From Comamonas testosteroni ATCC 11996 (lineage in GTDB: Bacteria > Pseudomonadota > Gammaproteobacteria > Burkholderiales > Burkholderiaceae_C): 64,000 nucleotides of DNA. Below, one piece after another: positions 34,480-43,135 of this stretch. The translations under genes were made by a program, and so were the position numbers. The notes below the pieces were generated by a model. The model had not been told where the DNA came from. It worked only from the letters and a program-made list of their open reading frames with translations, and did no database searches. Where the stretch lies: positions 1 through 64,000 of the forward strand of contig NZ_AHIL01000002.1 of assembly GCF_000241525.1 (NCBI RefSeq), in the 5' to 3' direction. The stretch's first letter is position 1; every line of letters starts with the position of its first letter.

Positions 34480-35688
34480 ATGCGCCGCGCCGCCATTGTT
34501 TCCCCGCTTCGCACCCCCGTCGGTACTTTCGGAGGCAGCCTGCGCCCCGTCCCCGTGGAGGAGCTGGCTGCCACCACGGTGCGCGCCGTGGTAGAGCGCA
34601 GCGGCATAGACCCCGCCCGCATCGATGATGTGGTGTTCGCCCAGTCGTATGCCAGCAGCGAGACCCCTTGCGTGGGCCGCTGGGCCGCCTTACAGGCCGG
34701 CCTGCCGGTGGAGGTGCCGGGCATGCAGCTGGACCGCCGCTGCGGCGGTGGCCTGCAGGCCGTTGCAACGGCAGCCATGATGGTGCAAAGCGGCGCGGCT
34801 GACGTGGTGATTGCCGGTGGCGTGGAGAGCATGAGCAACATCGAGTACTACAGCCCCGACATGCGCTGGGGCGCGCGCTCGGGCAATGTGCGCATGTACG
34901 ACCGCCTGGATCGCGGCCGTGAGCGCTCGCAGCCCGTGGAGCGCTTTGGCAAGATCTCGGGAATGATCGAGACGGCCGAGAACCTGGCCCGCGACTACGG
35001 CATCAGCCGCGATGCGGCCGACGCCTTTGCCATGCGCAGCCACCAGCGTGCCGCCGATGCCTGGGCCGCTGGTCGCTTTCACCACGAAGTCGTTCCCGTG
35101 AGCGTGCCCCAGCGCAAGGGCGAGCCTCTGCTCTTCAGCCAGGACGAGGGCTTTCGCGCCGCCACCACCATGGACAGCCTGGCCAGGCTACGCGTGCTGA
35201 TGCCGGGCGGCACGGTGACGGCGGGCAACGCCAGCCAGCAAAACGATGCTTCGGCGGCCTGCCTTATCGTGGCAGAGGACAAGCTGGCCGAACTGGGCCT
35301 GACGCCCATGGCCGCCCTGGTGGGATGGGCGGCAGCGGGCTGCGAGCCTTCGCACATGGGCATAGGCCCGGTTGCGGCCGTTAAGAAGCTGCTGGCACGC
35401 CTGCACCTCACGCTAGACGATATGGATCTGGTGGAACTCAATGAGGCCTTTGCCTGTCAGGTTCTGGCCGTGCTCAAAGGCTGGGAGTGGCATGACCAGG
35501 CGGCCATCGAGCACAAGCTGAACGTGAATGGCTCCGGCATCTCGCTGGGCCACCCCATTGGCGCCACCGGCGTGCGCATTCTGGCCACGCTGCTGCACGA
35601 ACTTGAACGGCGCAAAGGCCGCTATGGCCTGGAGACCATGTGCATCGGTGGCGGCCAGGGCATTGCCGCCGTTTTCGAGCGTTACTGA
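34480..35688 (+). CDS. Acetyl-CoA C-acyltransferase (thiolase)
   Basis: This 402-residue degradative-type thiolase cleaves 3-oxoacyl-CoA with CoA. The nucleophile Cys88 is in DRRCGGGLQAV, His358 is in LGHPIGATG, and the second Cys388 is in MCIGGGQG. A good AAGGAG precedes the ATG at 34480. It closes the first part of the rightward block, which together encodes dehydrogenase, hydratase, isomerase and thiolase steps. Confidence 0.94.
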   Translation: MRRAAIVSPLRTPVGTFGGSLRPVPVEELAATTVRAVVERSGIDPARIDDVVFAQSYASSETPCVGRWAALQAGLPVEVPGMQLDRRCGGGLQAVATAAMMVQSGAADVVIAGGVESMSNIEYYSPDMRWGARSGNVRMYDRLDRGRERSQPVERFGKISGMIETAENLARDYGISRDAADAFAMRSHQRAADAWAAGRFHHEVVPVSVPQRKGEPLLFSQDEGFRAATTMDSLARLRVLMPGGTVTAGNASQQNDASAACLIVAEDKLAELGLTPMAALVGWAAAGCEPSHMGIGPVAAVKKLLARLHLTLDDMDLVELNEAFACQVLAVLKGWEWHDQAAIEHKLNVNGSGISLGHPIGATGVRILATLLHELERRKGRYGLETMCIGGGQGIAAVFERY

Positions 35689-35711
35689 ACACCGTCTCCT
35701 CGGTTGTGCTT

Positions 35712-35742
35712 GCCACCGGCAGTCTTGGCCGGTGGCTTTTTT
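35712..35742 (+). terminator. Intrinsic terminator after the thiolase gene
   Basis: The perfect stem GCCACCGGC (35712-35720) and GCCGGTGGC (35728-35736), with a 7-base loop, is followed by TTTTTT. It splits the rightward block into at least two transcripts. The remaining intergenic sequence to 35925 must hold a promoter for the next gene, but no clear box was found. Confidence 0.88.
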
Positions 35743-35925
35743 GCGTGACTGTGCAGGGATGGCTCAGGGTTACTACCCCATAAAAACGCGCAAAGCCCGG
35801 GTTCGCAAAATGCAGATTCCCGTAGGCAACCGACTCGCCCACCATGGCGTCTTGTCGGTAAACCAGGCCCGATACGCATGACCTTCATGCATACCCACAA
35901 GGGCCCCATCACCAGGAGACAAGAC

Positions 35926-36906
35926 ATGCATACCTGCACACGTCGCAACGTTCTACTGTCCGCGTTGGCGCTGAGCGCGGCCACCACGGCCATGGCCCAG
36001 ATCGGTGCCAGCAGCGCCCCTGTTCGCCTGCTGGTCGGCTACTCGGCCGGCGGCCCTGTGGACCAGGGCGCCCGCCTGTTTGCACAAGCGCTTTCCAAGG
36101 AGCTGGGCAGCCCGGTCACCGTGGAGAACAAGACCGGCGCCAATGCCACGCTGGCCGGCAGCGAGGTGATGCGCGCCAAGCCCGACGGCAAGACCCTCTG
36201 GTTTGCGGCCAGCCCCACCATCACCATCAGCCCCAATGTGATGAAGCAAATGCAGTTCGATCCGGCCAAGGATCTGAGCGCACTGGCCCCCGTGCTGAGC
36301 TACTACAACGTGCTGGTGATCAACAAGAACGAGCCCTACAGCAACGCAGCCGAGCTGGTCAGCTACGCCAAGGCCCATCCCCAGAAACTCAGCTATGGCT
36401 CGGCCGGCATCGGCGGCTCCAATCATCTTGGCGCTCTGCTGTTCGCCACGCGCAGCGGCATCGAGATGAATCATGTGCCCTACAAAGGCAATGCCCCGGC
36501 CATGAACGATGTGATCGGCGGCCAGATCAGCATGATGATGGACATCATCAGCACCGCCAGCACCTTTATACACAGCCATAAGGTGCGGGCCGTGGCGGTG
36601 ACCTCGCCCAGGCGCAACCCCTCTCTGCCCGATGTACCGACCTTTGCCGAATCCGGCATCGAGGGCCTCAAGGGCTTTGACGTGGGCGGCTGGTATGGAG
36701 TCTACGGACCCAAGGGCATGTCGCCGGAGCTGGTGCAGCAGATGAACAAAGCCATCAATGCCGCACTGGGCCAGCCCGAGCTGAAAAAGCGCTACGCAGA
36801 ACTGGGCTATGACGAATGGACCGGCTCTGCCCAGACGCTGGCCGACCGCGCCGCCAAGGAGCGCGCCATGTGGGCCACCGTGACCCATGGCATCGAGATC
36901 AACTGA
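35926..36906 (+). CDS. Bug-family (TctC-like) substrate-binding protein
   Basis: This 326-residue periplasmic binding protein has a signal peptide of about 25 residues ending in TAMAQ. LLVGYSAGGPVDQGAR replaces the usual VPFPPGG form, and VTVENKTGANATL and VPYKGNAPAMNDVIGGQI follow. The ATG at 35926 has AGGAGA; an in-frame ATG upstream lacks one. The stop is only two bases before the acyl-CoA ligase start, so uptake and activation of one acid are probably linked. Confidence 0.92.
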   Translation: MHTCTRRNVLLSALALSAATTAMAQIGASSAPVRLLVGYSAGGPVDQGARLFAQALSKELGSPVTVENKTGANATLAGSEVMRAKPDGKTLWFAASPTITISPNVMKQMQFDPAKDLSALAPVLSYYNVLVINKNEPYSNAAELVSYAKAHPQKLSYGSAGIGGSNHLGALLFATRSGIEMNHVPYKGNAPAMNDVIGGQISMMMDIISTASTFIHSHKVRAVAVTSPRRNPSLPDVPTFAESGIEGLKGFDVGGWYGVYGPKGMSPELVQQMNKAINAALGQPELKKRYAELGYDEWTGSAQTLADRAAKERAMWATVTHGIEIN

Positions 36907-36908
36907 CC

Positions 36909-38420
36909 ATGACTGCACGCATCCACCATTTGCTGGAACGCAGCCTGGAGCAGGGAGCCGATGCCCCTTTCATCCTGCTGCCCGATCGCAGCCTCAGTTT
37001 TGGAGACATCTCCCGCCTGGCCGATCAAGCCGAGAAGGAGTTGCGCAGCCTGCAGGTACGCCCCGGCGACCGCGTGATGGTCGTGGCCGAGAACTGCCCC
37101 GAACACGCAGCGCTGATCTTTGCATGCAGCCGCATAGGTGCCTGGTCTTGCGGCGTCAACGCGCGCATGGCGCCGACCGAAATCGATGCCTTCGCCGAAC
37201 GTGCCGATGCGCGCACCGTGTACTTCACGGCCAGCGCTTCCGCCAGCGCACAAGCACATGCCCGGCGCTACCAGGCCCTGCCCAGCTGTCTGCCAGGCAT
37301 GGCCTACAGCCCGATCAGGGCGGACAGCCTCAGCGAAACCGGGCCGCTGCAATCCGAGGTGGCAGGCCTAATCTTCACTTCTGGTACCACGGGCCAGCCC
37401 AAGGGAGTGATGCTGGGCCATGATGCGCTGTGCCATTTTGCGCAGCAGTCTGCGGCCTCGCGTGCGCTGTCGCCGGCTGACCGCTGCTATGCCTTCGTAC
37501 CCATGACGCACATCTTTGGCCTGGCCACCGTCATGTTCACGGCCTTGCATGCGCGGGCCCAGCTGGTAATGCGCCCCCAGTTCGACCCGGCCGATCTGCT
37601 GGATGCACTCGAATACCATGGAGTCTCGCAACTGCAAGGTCCGCCCGCACTGTTCTCTCGTCTGTTGGCCTATCTGCAGGAGCAAGGCATAGATCAGGTC
37701 AAGGCTCCGGCGCTGCGCTTTGTCTATACCGGTGCCGGCCCTCTCGACATGGCGCTCAAGGAACGTGTGGAAAACCTCTTCGGTCAGGCCCTGCACCACG
37801 GCTACGGCCTGTCGGAATACGCGGGCTCGGTCCACATCACCCGCATGCGCGAGTGGCGCAAGGACACCAGCGCTGGCTATGCCGTGGCCGATGCCGAAGT
37901 ACAGGTGACCGACCCAGCCACTGGCCAGGCCCTGCCCTGCGGAGAGCGCGGAGAGCTGTGGGTGCGCGGCCGCGGTCTGATGCCCGGCTATTTCCGCGAC
38001 CCGCAAGCCACTGCGGCAGCCATGCGCCCCGGAGGCTGGTATGCCAGCGGCGACCTGGGCGAGCTGAGTTCAGACGGCGCTCTGTGGGTAGTGGGCCGCC
38101 TGAAGGAAATGATCATTCGCTCCGGCTTCAACGTCTATCCCGCAGAGGTCGAGACCGCACTCAACGCACATCCCAGCATCGAGCGCTCGGCCGTGGTGGG
38201 ACGCAGGGAGGCCGATGGCAACGAACAGGTGATTGCCTTTGTGGAACTGCGCCCCGGTTCCCAGCTGGATATCCCGGCCCTGCAAGCCCATTTGCGCGAA
38301 CGCCTTGCGCCCTACAAGCGCCCATCCCGCATCGAGACGGTGGCAGCGCTGCCTACCAACCCCAACGGAAAAATCGTCAAGCGCCTGCTGCATGCCCAGG
38401 CCGAGTCCCTTCCCATGTGA
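36909..38420 (+). CDS. AMP-forming acyl-CoA synthetase (ligase)
   Basis: This 503-residue adenylate-forming enzyme activates a carboxylic acid to its acyl-CoA with ATP. The P-loop-like FTSGTTGQPKGVM (about residue 158), GYGLSEYAG, YASGDLGEL, the hinge GRLKEMIIRSGFNVYPAEVE and the C-terminal catalytic Lys in NPNGKIVKR are all present. It lies between two Bug genes, so the imported acid is probably its substrate. Which acid cannot be read from the sequence. Confidence 0.92.
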   Translation: MTARIHHLLERSLEQGADAPFILLPDRSLSFGDISRLADQAEKELRSLQVRPGDRVMVVAENCPEHAALIFACSRIGAWSCGVNARMAPTEIDAFAERADARTVYFTASASASAQAHARRYQALPSCLPGMAYSPIRADSLSETGPLQSEVAGLIFTSGTTGQPKGVMLGHDALCHFAQQSAASRALSPADRCYAFVPMTHIFGLATVMFTALHARAQLVMRPQFDPADLLDALEYHGVSQLQGPPALFSRLLAYLQEQGIDQVKAPALRFVYTGAGPLDMALKERVENLFGQALHHGYGLSEYAGSVHITRMREWRKDTSAGYAVADAEVQVTDPATGQALPCGERGELWVRGRGLMPGYFRDPQATAAAMRPGGWYASGDLGELSSDGALWVVGRLKEMIIRSGFNVYPAEVETALNAHPSIERSAVVGRREADGNEQVIAFVELRPGSQLDIPALQAHLRERLAPYKRPSRIETVAALPTNPNGKIVKRLLHAQAESLPM

Positions 38421-38458
38421 GGCCCGGGCCTCCGCCAAGATCCAGTGAGACATCCTCC

Positions 38459-39448
38459 ATGCCATCACACGTCGTTTCCCTGAACCGCCGCCATCTGCTC
38501 GCAGCGGCCTTGCTCAGTTCCCTGGGCAATGCCTCCTGGTCCCAGGCCAGCCACTGGCCAGTCAAGGCCGTGAAATTCACCGTGCCTTTTCCTCCCGGCG
38601 GCCCGGTAGACACCACGGCGCGCATCTTCACGCAAAAGCTGGCCACGATGTGGAACCAGGCCGCCATCATCGACAACCGCGCCGGCGCGGGCGGCGTGGT
38701 CGGTGCCGCGGCTGCAGCCAAGGATCCCGCCGATGGCTACAACTTCTTTGTAGGCTCCATCCACCATGCAGTGAATCCCTGGCTGATGGGCAAGCTGTCC
38801 TATGACATCGAAAAGGACTTTGTCCCCGTCAGCTTTGTCGCGTTGTTCCCGGTCTTTCTGGTAGCCCATCCCTCCGTGCCGGCAAACAATGTCAAAGAGC
38901 TGATAGCCCTGTCCCAAAAAGGCACGGTGCTCAGCTATGGCTCCTCCGGCAATGGCGGCGGCACCCACCTGGCCGGCGAACTCTTCAACATGGAAGCCGG
39001 CACCCAGCTGCAGCACATTCCCTACAAGGGCAGTGCACCGGCCATGACCGACTTGCTGGGCGGGCAGATCCAGCTGATGTTTGCCGATGCCCCCTCGGCC
39101 CTGCAACACATCAGGACAGGCCGTATCAAGGTACTGGGCGTGGCCAGCAAGAAGCGCTCGGACATGCTGCCCCAGGTTCCGACGATTGCCGAATCCGGCG
39201 GTCTGCCGAACTATGAAGCCTATTCATGGGCAGCGCTGTTTGCACCAGCCAAGACGCCGGAGGCAGTGCTGGCCAAGCTGAACGCCGACTTCAACCTGGC
39301 CCTGAGCGATCCTGCCGTCAGGACCCGTCTGCTGGAGGCCGGCGCCGAAGGCGATCCTGGCACGCCCGAAGAGATGCGCCTGCGTCTGAAAGGCGAGCTT
39401 CGGAAATGGCAGAAGGTGATACAGACCGCAGGCATCAAGGCCGGCTGA
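38459..39448 (+). CDS. Bug-family (TctC-like) substrate-binding protein
   Basis: This 329-residue periplasmic binding protein has a signal peptide of about 30 residues ending in WSQASHW. The motifs are FTVPFPPGGPVDTTAR, DNRAGAGGVVGAAAAAKDPADG and HIPYKGSAPAMTDLLGGQI. The ATG at 38459 follows the ligase stop by 38 bp. It is the second Bug gene around the ligase. Confidence 0.92.
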   Translation: MPSHVVSLNRRHLLAAALLSSLGNASWSQASHWPVKAVKFTVPFPPGGPVDTTARIFTQKLATMWNQAAIIDNRAGAGGVVGAAAAAKDPADGYNFFVGSIHHAVNPWLMGKLSYDIEKDFVPVSFVALFPVFLVAHPSVPANNVKELIALSQKGTVLSYGSSGNGGGTHLAGELFNMEAGTQLQHIPYKGSAPAMTDLLGGQIQLMFADAPSALQHIRTGRIKVLGVASKKRSDMLPQVPTIAESGGLPNYEAYSWAALFAPAKTPEAVLAKLNADFNLALSDPAVRTRLLEAGAEGDPGTPEEMRLRLKGELRKWQKVIQTAGIKAG

Positions 39449-39668
39449 TCCTCTGTCTCACCACTCAGTAATGGCCCGGGAAAACAGCATGCCTGAGGCG
39501 CTTCTGTCGCGTTCGCGTCATGCGCGGTCGCCCGCTCCGCGGCTCTCCCGGATGCGAAGCCTGACCCTCGCCATATTCCGTGAAGACGGTGTTTCAGATT
39601 CACGAATTGAGACCGGGGCGCGATGCAGGCATGCTGGTCTCAAAACAAGGAAACCCGGAGCTTCACCC
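39449..39668. other. Intergenic gap before the DUF35 gene
   Basis: A 220-bp gap with GC-rich, partly palindromic sequence (GCGGTCGCCCGCTCCGCGG) and a possible promoter near the end. No gene is supported; an in-frame upstream extension of the DUF35 gene lacks a ribosome binding site. Confidence 0.35.
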
Positions 39669-40058
39669 ATGCACTTAAGCGCGCAGACCCATTACCAGGC
39701 CGAACTGGATGCCGGCCGATTCGCCATCCAGCAATGCACGGCCTGCCAGCAGCATGTGTTCACCCCCCGTGAGCTGTGCCCGCACTGCGGCGCCAGCCCG
39801 CTGCGCTGGGTACGCCCCAGCGGCCAGGGCACGGTCTACTCCACCACCACCATCGCCCGCAAAGCCGAAGCCGGCGGTGACTACAACGTGGCGCTGATCG
39901 ATCTGGATGAAGACGTGCGCATGATGAGCCGCATCGAAGGCATTGCACCCGAGCGCGTGCAGATCGGCATGCGGGTCACTGCCCAGACTATCCAGCACAA
40001 CGGCAAGGGACTGGTCGTATTCCACCCCTCCGTCAATGCACCAGGAGAGGTCGCATGA
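39669..40058 (+). CDS. DUF35 OB-fold/Zn-ribbon protein
   Basis: This 129-residue protein has an N-terminal zinc ribbon with two CxxC pairs (CTACQQHVFTPRELCPHC), then an OB-fold (GTVYSTTTI...GDYNVALIDLDE...GMRVTAQT). DUF35 proteins bind acyl-CoA and pair with thiolase-like partners; the ChsH2-Ltp2 pair is a retro-aldolase in steroid side-chain degradation. GGAG is eight bases before the ATG. The stop overlaps the next start (ATGA), so it is almost surely a partner of the thiolase-like protein. Confidence 0.88.
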   Translation: MHLSAQTHYQAELDAGRFAIQQCTACQQHVFTPRELCPHCGASPLRWVRPSGQGTVYSTTTIARKAEAGGDYNVALIDLDEDVRMMSRIEGIAPERVQIGMRVTAQTIQHNGKGLVVFHPSVNAPGEVA

Positions 40059-41266
40059 GCGTTTCTCTGCCTTCATCCAGCCTGGATGCCGCAGCCGTGA
40101 ATCGTGCCCTGCGCGGCAAGGTTGCCATTGCGGGCGCTGCCACCTATGGCTGCGGCGAAGCCCCCGGCATGGACGATATGACGCTGCTGGTACGTGCTGC
40201 CCACGCGGCCGTGGCCGATGCCGGCCTGACCATGCAGGACATCGACGGCCTTGCCACCTGCAGCGTCACCGCCAGCATGTGGGCCATGCCGGTGATCGAA
40301 CATCTGGGCATCAATCCCAGCTACATCGACGGCACCATGCTGGGCGGCAGCAGCTTCGTGGCCCATTTGCTGCCCGCCATGCGCGCGCTGGAAGCCGGCC
40401 AGTGCAAAGCCGTGCTGATCTGCTACGGCAGCGCCCAGCGCTCCGGCACCGCAGGCCGCAAGGACATCGTGGCCGCGCGCCGCACCATGGACCCTCAGCC
40501 TTATGAACACCCTTACGAGCCGCTGCTGCCGGCCTCGGCCTATGCGCTGGCCGCCCAGCGCCATATGCACCAGTACGGCACCACGCGCGAGCAGCTGGCC
40601 GAGGTGGCGGTAGCGGCCCGTGCCTGGGCCCAACTCAACCCCGAAGCCTTCATGCGCGACCCGCTCACCATCGACGATGTGCTGAAGGCGCGCATGGTCT
40701 CCAGCCCCCTTGGCGTGCGCGACTGCTGCCTGGTCACCGACGGTGCCGGCGCCATCGTGCTCACCCGCGCAGACCGTGCCAGGGATCTGCCACAGCCCCC
40801 CGTCTACATCCTGGGCAATGCCACGGCCTGCTGGAACCGCCAGATATCCTGCATGCCCGATCTGACCGTGACCTCGGCCACCCAATCCGGCCGGCAGGCC
40901 TTTGCCATGGCGGGGCTGATGCCAGCCGACATGGACATGGCCCAGCTGTATGACGCTTTCACCATCAACACCATCCTGTTCCTCGAAGACCTGGGCTTTT
41001 GCCGCAAGGGCGAGGGCGGCTCCTTTGTGCAAGGCGGCGCCATCGCCCCCGGCGGCCGTCTGGCCGTGAACACCAATGGCGGCGGCCTGTCCTGCGTCCA
41101 CCCGGGCATGTATGGCGTGTTCCTGCTGATCGAGGCTGTGCGCCAGCTGCGCGGTCAGGCCGGCCAGCGGCAGCTGGCACGCCACAGCACGGCCGTGGTC
41201 CATGGCAACGGCGGCACGCTGTCCAGCCAGGCCACGGCGGTTCTGGGAACCTCGCAGGCACTCTAA
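40055..41266 (+). CDS. Thiolase-like lipid-transfer protein (Ltp2/SCP-x type, non-thiolytic)
   Basis: This 403-residue thiolase-fold protein lacks both thiolase cysteines: the nucleophile region is MLGGSSF (96-101) and the C-terminal region is HGNGGTLSSQ (383-391). His349 is kept in GGGLSCVHPG. Such proteins, with a DUF35 partner, act as acyl-CoA retro-aldolases in steroid side-chain loss. The coupled DUF35 gene supports a complex. An aldol-type cleavage of a tertiary hydroxyacyl-CoA is the likeliest reaction; the substrate is unknown. Confidence 0.86.
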   Translation: MSVSLPSSSLDAAAVNRALRGKVAIAGAATYGCGEAPGMDDMTLLVRAAHAAVADAGLTMQDIDGLATCSVTASMWAMPVIEHLGINPSYIDGTMLGGSSFVAHLLPAMRALEAGQCKAVLICYGSAQRSGTAGRKDIVAARRTMDPQPYEHPYEPLLPASAYALAAQRHMHQYGTTREQLAEVAVAARAWAQLNPEAFMRDPLTIDDVLKARMVSSPLGVRDCCLVTDGAGAIVLTRADRARDLPQPPVYILGNATACWNRQISCMPDLTVTSATQSGRQAFAMAGLMPADMDMAQLYDAFTINTILFLEDLGFCRKGEGGSFVQGGAIAPGGRLAVNTNGGGLSCVHPGMYGVFLLIEAVRQLRGQAGQRQLARHSTAVVHGNGGTLSSQATAVLGTSQAL

Positions 41267-41434
41267 GCCCAGGCCGCTACGCGTCATCCCTGGCAAGGCA
41301 CCCACTTTTCGGTGCAGGCCAGCCTCCGCGCGAAGCTGCACCGGCTTTTTCCTCACGGACAGCAGCTGCTGAGTGGTTCTGCAAGAAGCTATCCATCAGG
41401 CAAGACAAGCCATACGAGACAAGGAATAAATTAC

Positions 41435-42595
41435 ATGATTCGCGATCCCGAAACCCTTGAAGCCCTGCTCGACAGCGTGCGCCGCTTTGTGCGCGAGCGT
41501 CTGGTGCCTGCCGAGAACGAAGTGGCGGACACCGACGAGATCCCCGCCACCATCGTGCAGGAGATGCGTGATCTGGGCCTCTTCGGTCTGACCATTCCAG
41601 AGCGCTTCGGGGGGCTGGAGCTGACCATGGAGGAAGAGGTCCGCGTGCTGCTGGAGCTGTGCCAGACTGCACCGGCATTTCGTTCCGTCATCGGCACCAC
41701 CGTCGGCATTGGCTCACAAGGCATTTTGATGGATGGCACGCCCGAGCAGCAGGCACAGTGGCTGCCCAGGCTTGCCACCGGCGAGGTGATTGCTTCGTTC
41801 GCGCTGACCGAGCCCGAGGCCGGCTCGGACGCGGCATCGCTGCGCACCACGGCGGTCAAGAACGGCGACCACTACATCGTCAACGGCACCAAGCGCTTCA
41901 TCACCAATGCGCCGCACGCGGGCATGTTCACGCTGATGGCCCGCACCAACCCCGAGGACAAGGGCGCGGGTGGTGTGTCCTCCTTCATCGTCGACGCCAG
42001 GTCTGCGGGCATCAGCTTCGGAAAATACGACAAGAAGATGGGCCAACGCGGCGCCCACACCTGCGACGTGATCTTTGACAACGTCAAGGTGCCGGCCGCC
42101 AATCTGATCGGCCTGCAGGAAGGCAAGGGTTTCAAGACTGCCATGAAGGTGCTTGAAAAAGGCCGCATCCACATTGCCGCCGTGGCCGTGGGCTGCGCAA
42201 AGCGCATTCTGCGCGATGCCTTGCAGTACGCGCTGGAGCGCAAGCAGTTCGGCCAGGCGATCTGTGACTTTCAGCTGGTGCAGGCCATGCTGGCCGACAG
42301 CCAGGCCGAGCTGTACGCGGCTGAATGCATGACGATCGATGCAGCCCGCCGCCGTGACGACGGCAGCAATGTGTCGACCGAGGCCTCCTGCGCCAAGATG
42401 TTCGCCACCGAGATGTGCGGCCGCGTGGCCGACCGCGCGGTGCAGATCCTAGGCGGATCGGGCTATATGTCGGAATACGGCATCGAACGCTTCTACCGCG
42501 ATGTGCGCCTGTTCCGGCTGTACGAAGGCACGACGCAGATCCAGCAGATCATCATTGCCCGCAACATGGTGCGCGAAGCGCGGGCCAACGCATGA
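41435..42595 (+). CDS. Acyl-CoA dehydrogenase
   Basis: This 386-residue FAD-dependent acyl-CoA dehydrogenase has FALTEPEAGSDAASL, VNGTKRFITN, RKQFGQAICDFQ, ILGGSGYMSEY and the usual catalytic Glu in LYEGTTQIQQ near the C-terminus, unlike the enzyme at 27818. AAGGAA precedes the ATG at 41435. The stop overlaps the thioesterase start by ATGA. It supplies the first oxidation for the ligase-activated acid. Confidence 0.93.
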   Translation: MIRDPETLEALLDSVRRFVRERLVPAENEVADTDEIPATIVQEMRDLGLFGLTIPERFGGLELTMEEEVRVLLELCQTAPAFRSVIGTTVGIGSQGILMDGTPEQQAQWLPRLATGEVIASFALTEPEAGSDAASLRTTAVKNGDHYIVNGTKRFITNAPHAGMFTLMARTNPEDKGAGGVSSFIVDARSAGISFGKYDKKMGQRGAHTCDVIFDNVKVPAANLIGLQEGKGFKTAMKVLEKGRIHIAAVAVGCAKRILRDALQYALERKQFGQAICDFQLVQAMLADSQAELYAAECMTIDAARRRDDGSNVSTEASCAKMFATEMCGRVADRAVQILGGSGYMSEYGIERFYRDVRLFRLYEGTTQIQQIIIARNMVREARANA

Positions 42596-43035
42596 GCGTC
42601 ATCACCCCGCCGACAACAAGGCCTGTGGCATCCGGCCATGAGCGCAGCGCTTTCATGCGCCTGCTGGGTGCCTGCCAGGTGGCCGATGCGCCCCCCGGCA
42701 TGGTGCAGATACGACTGCCCGAGTTGCGAGAGGAGCTGCTCAACCAGCTGCCTGCCGCTCATGGCGGCGTGCTGATGAGCCTGCTGGATTCTGTGATGTC
42801 GCGCGCCGCCAGCGCGCTGCCCCAGGCGCCGTCGCAGACCGCCGTGACGGTGGAGATGAGCAGCCGCTTTCACCGTCCCGGTCGCGGCGGTTTGCTGGCC
42901 GAGGGCTGGGTAGTGCAAGCCAGCCGCAGCCTGTGCAGCTGCGCCGCCAGGATCACCGACGCACAAGGAACGCTGGTGGCTACCGCCCAGGGCACATTCA
43001 AGTACTGGAAGGCCCCCACCAGACTGGAAAATTGA
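42592..43035 (+). CDS. PaaI-type hotdog thioesterase
   Basis: This 147-residue acyl-CoA thioesterase-like protein has the hotdog helix HGGVLMSLLDSVMSRAA with its Asp and the strand TVEMSSRFHRPGRGG. It is coupled to the acyl-CoA dehydrogenase gene. It probably frees CoA from dead-end or overloaded thioesters of the pathway, as PaaI does for phenylacetate. The 100 bp after it hold no gene. Confidence 0.85.
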   Translation: MSVITPPTTRPVASGHERSAFMRLLGACQVADAPPGMVQIRLPELREELLNQLPAAHGGVLMSLLDSVMSRAASALPQAPSQTAVTVEMSSRFHRPGRGGLLAEGWVVQASRSLCSCAARITDAQGTLVATAQGTFKYWKAPTRLEN

Positions 43036-43135
43036 GCAGCTTCCGCTCATGGAGTCACGTTTTTAGGATTGAATCACCTTGAAATCGATACTTTACGTAC
43101 GCAATGCGCTCTCGTTTTAGAAAGTGCTTGCGCTC

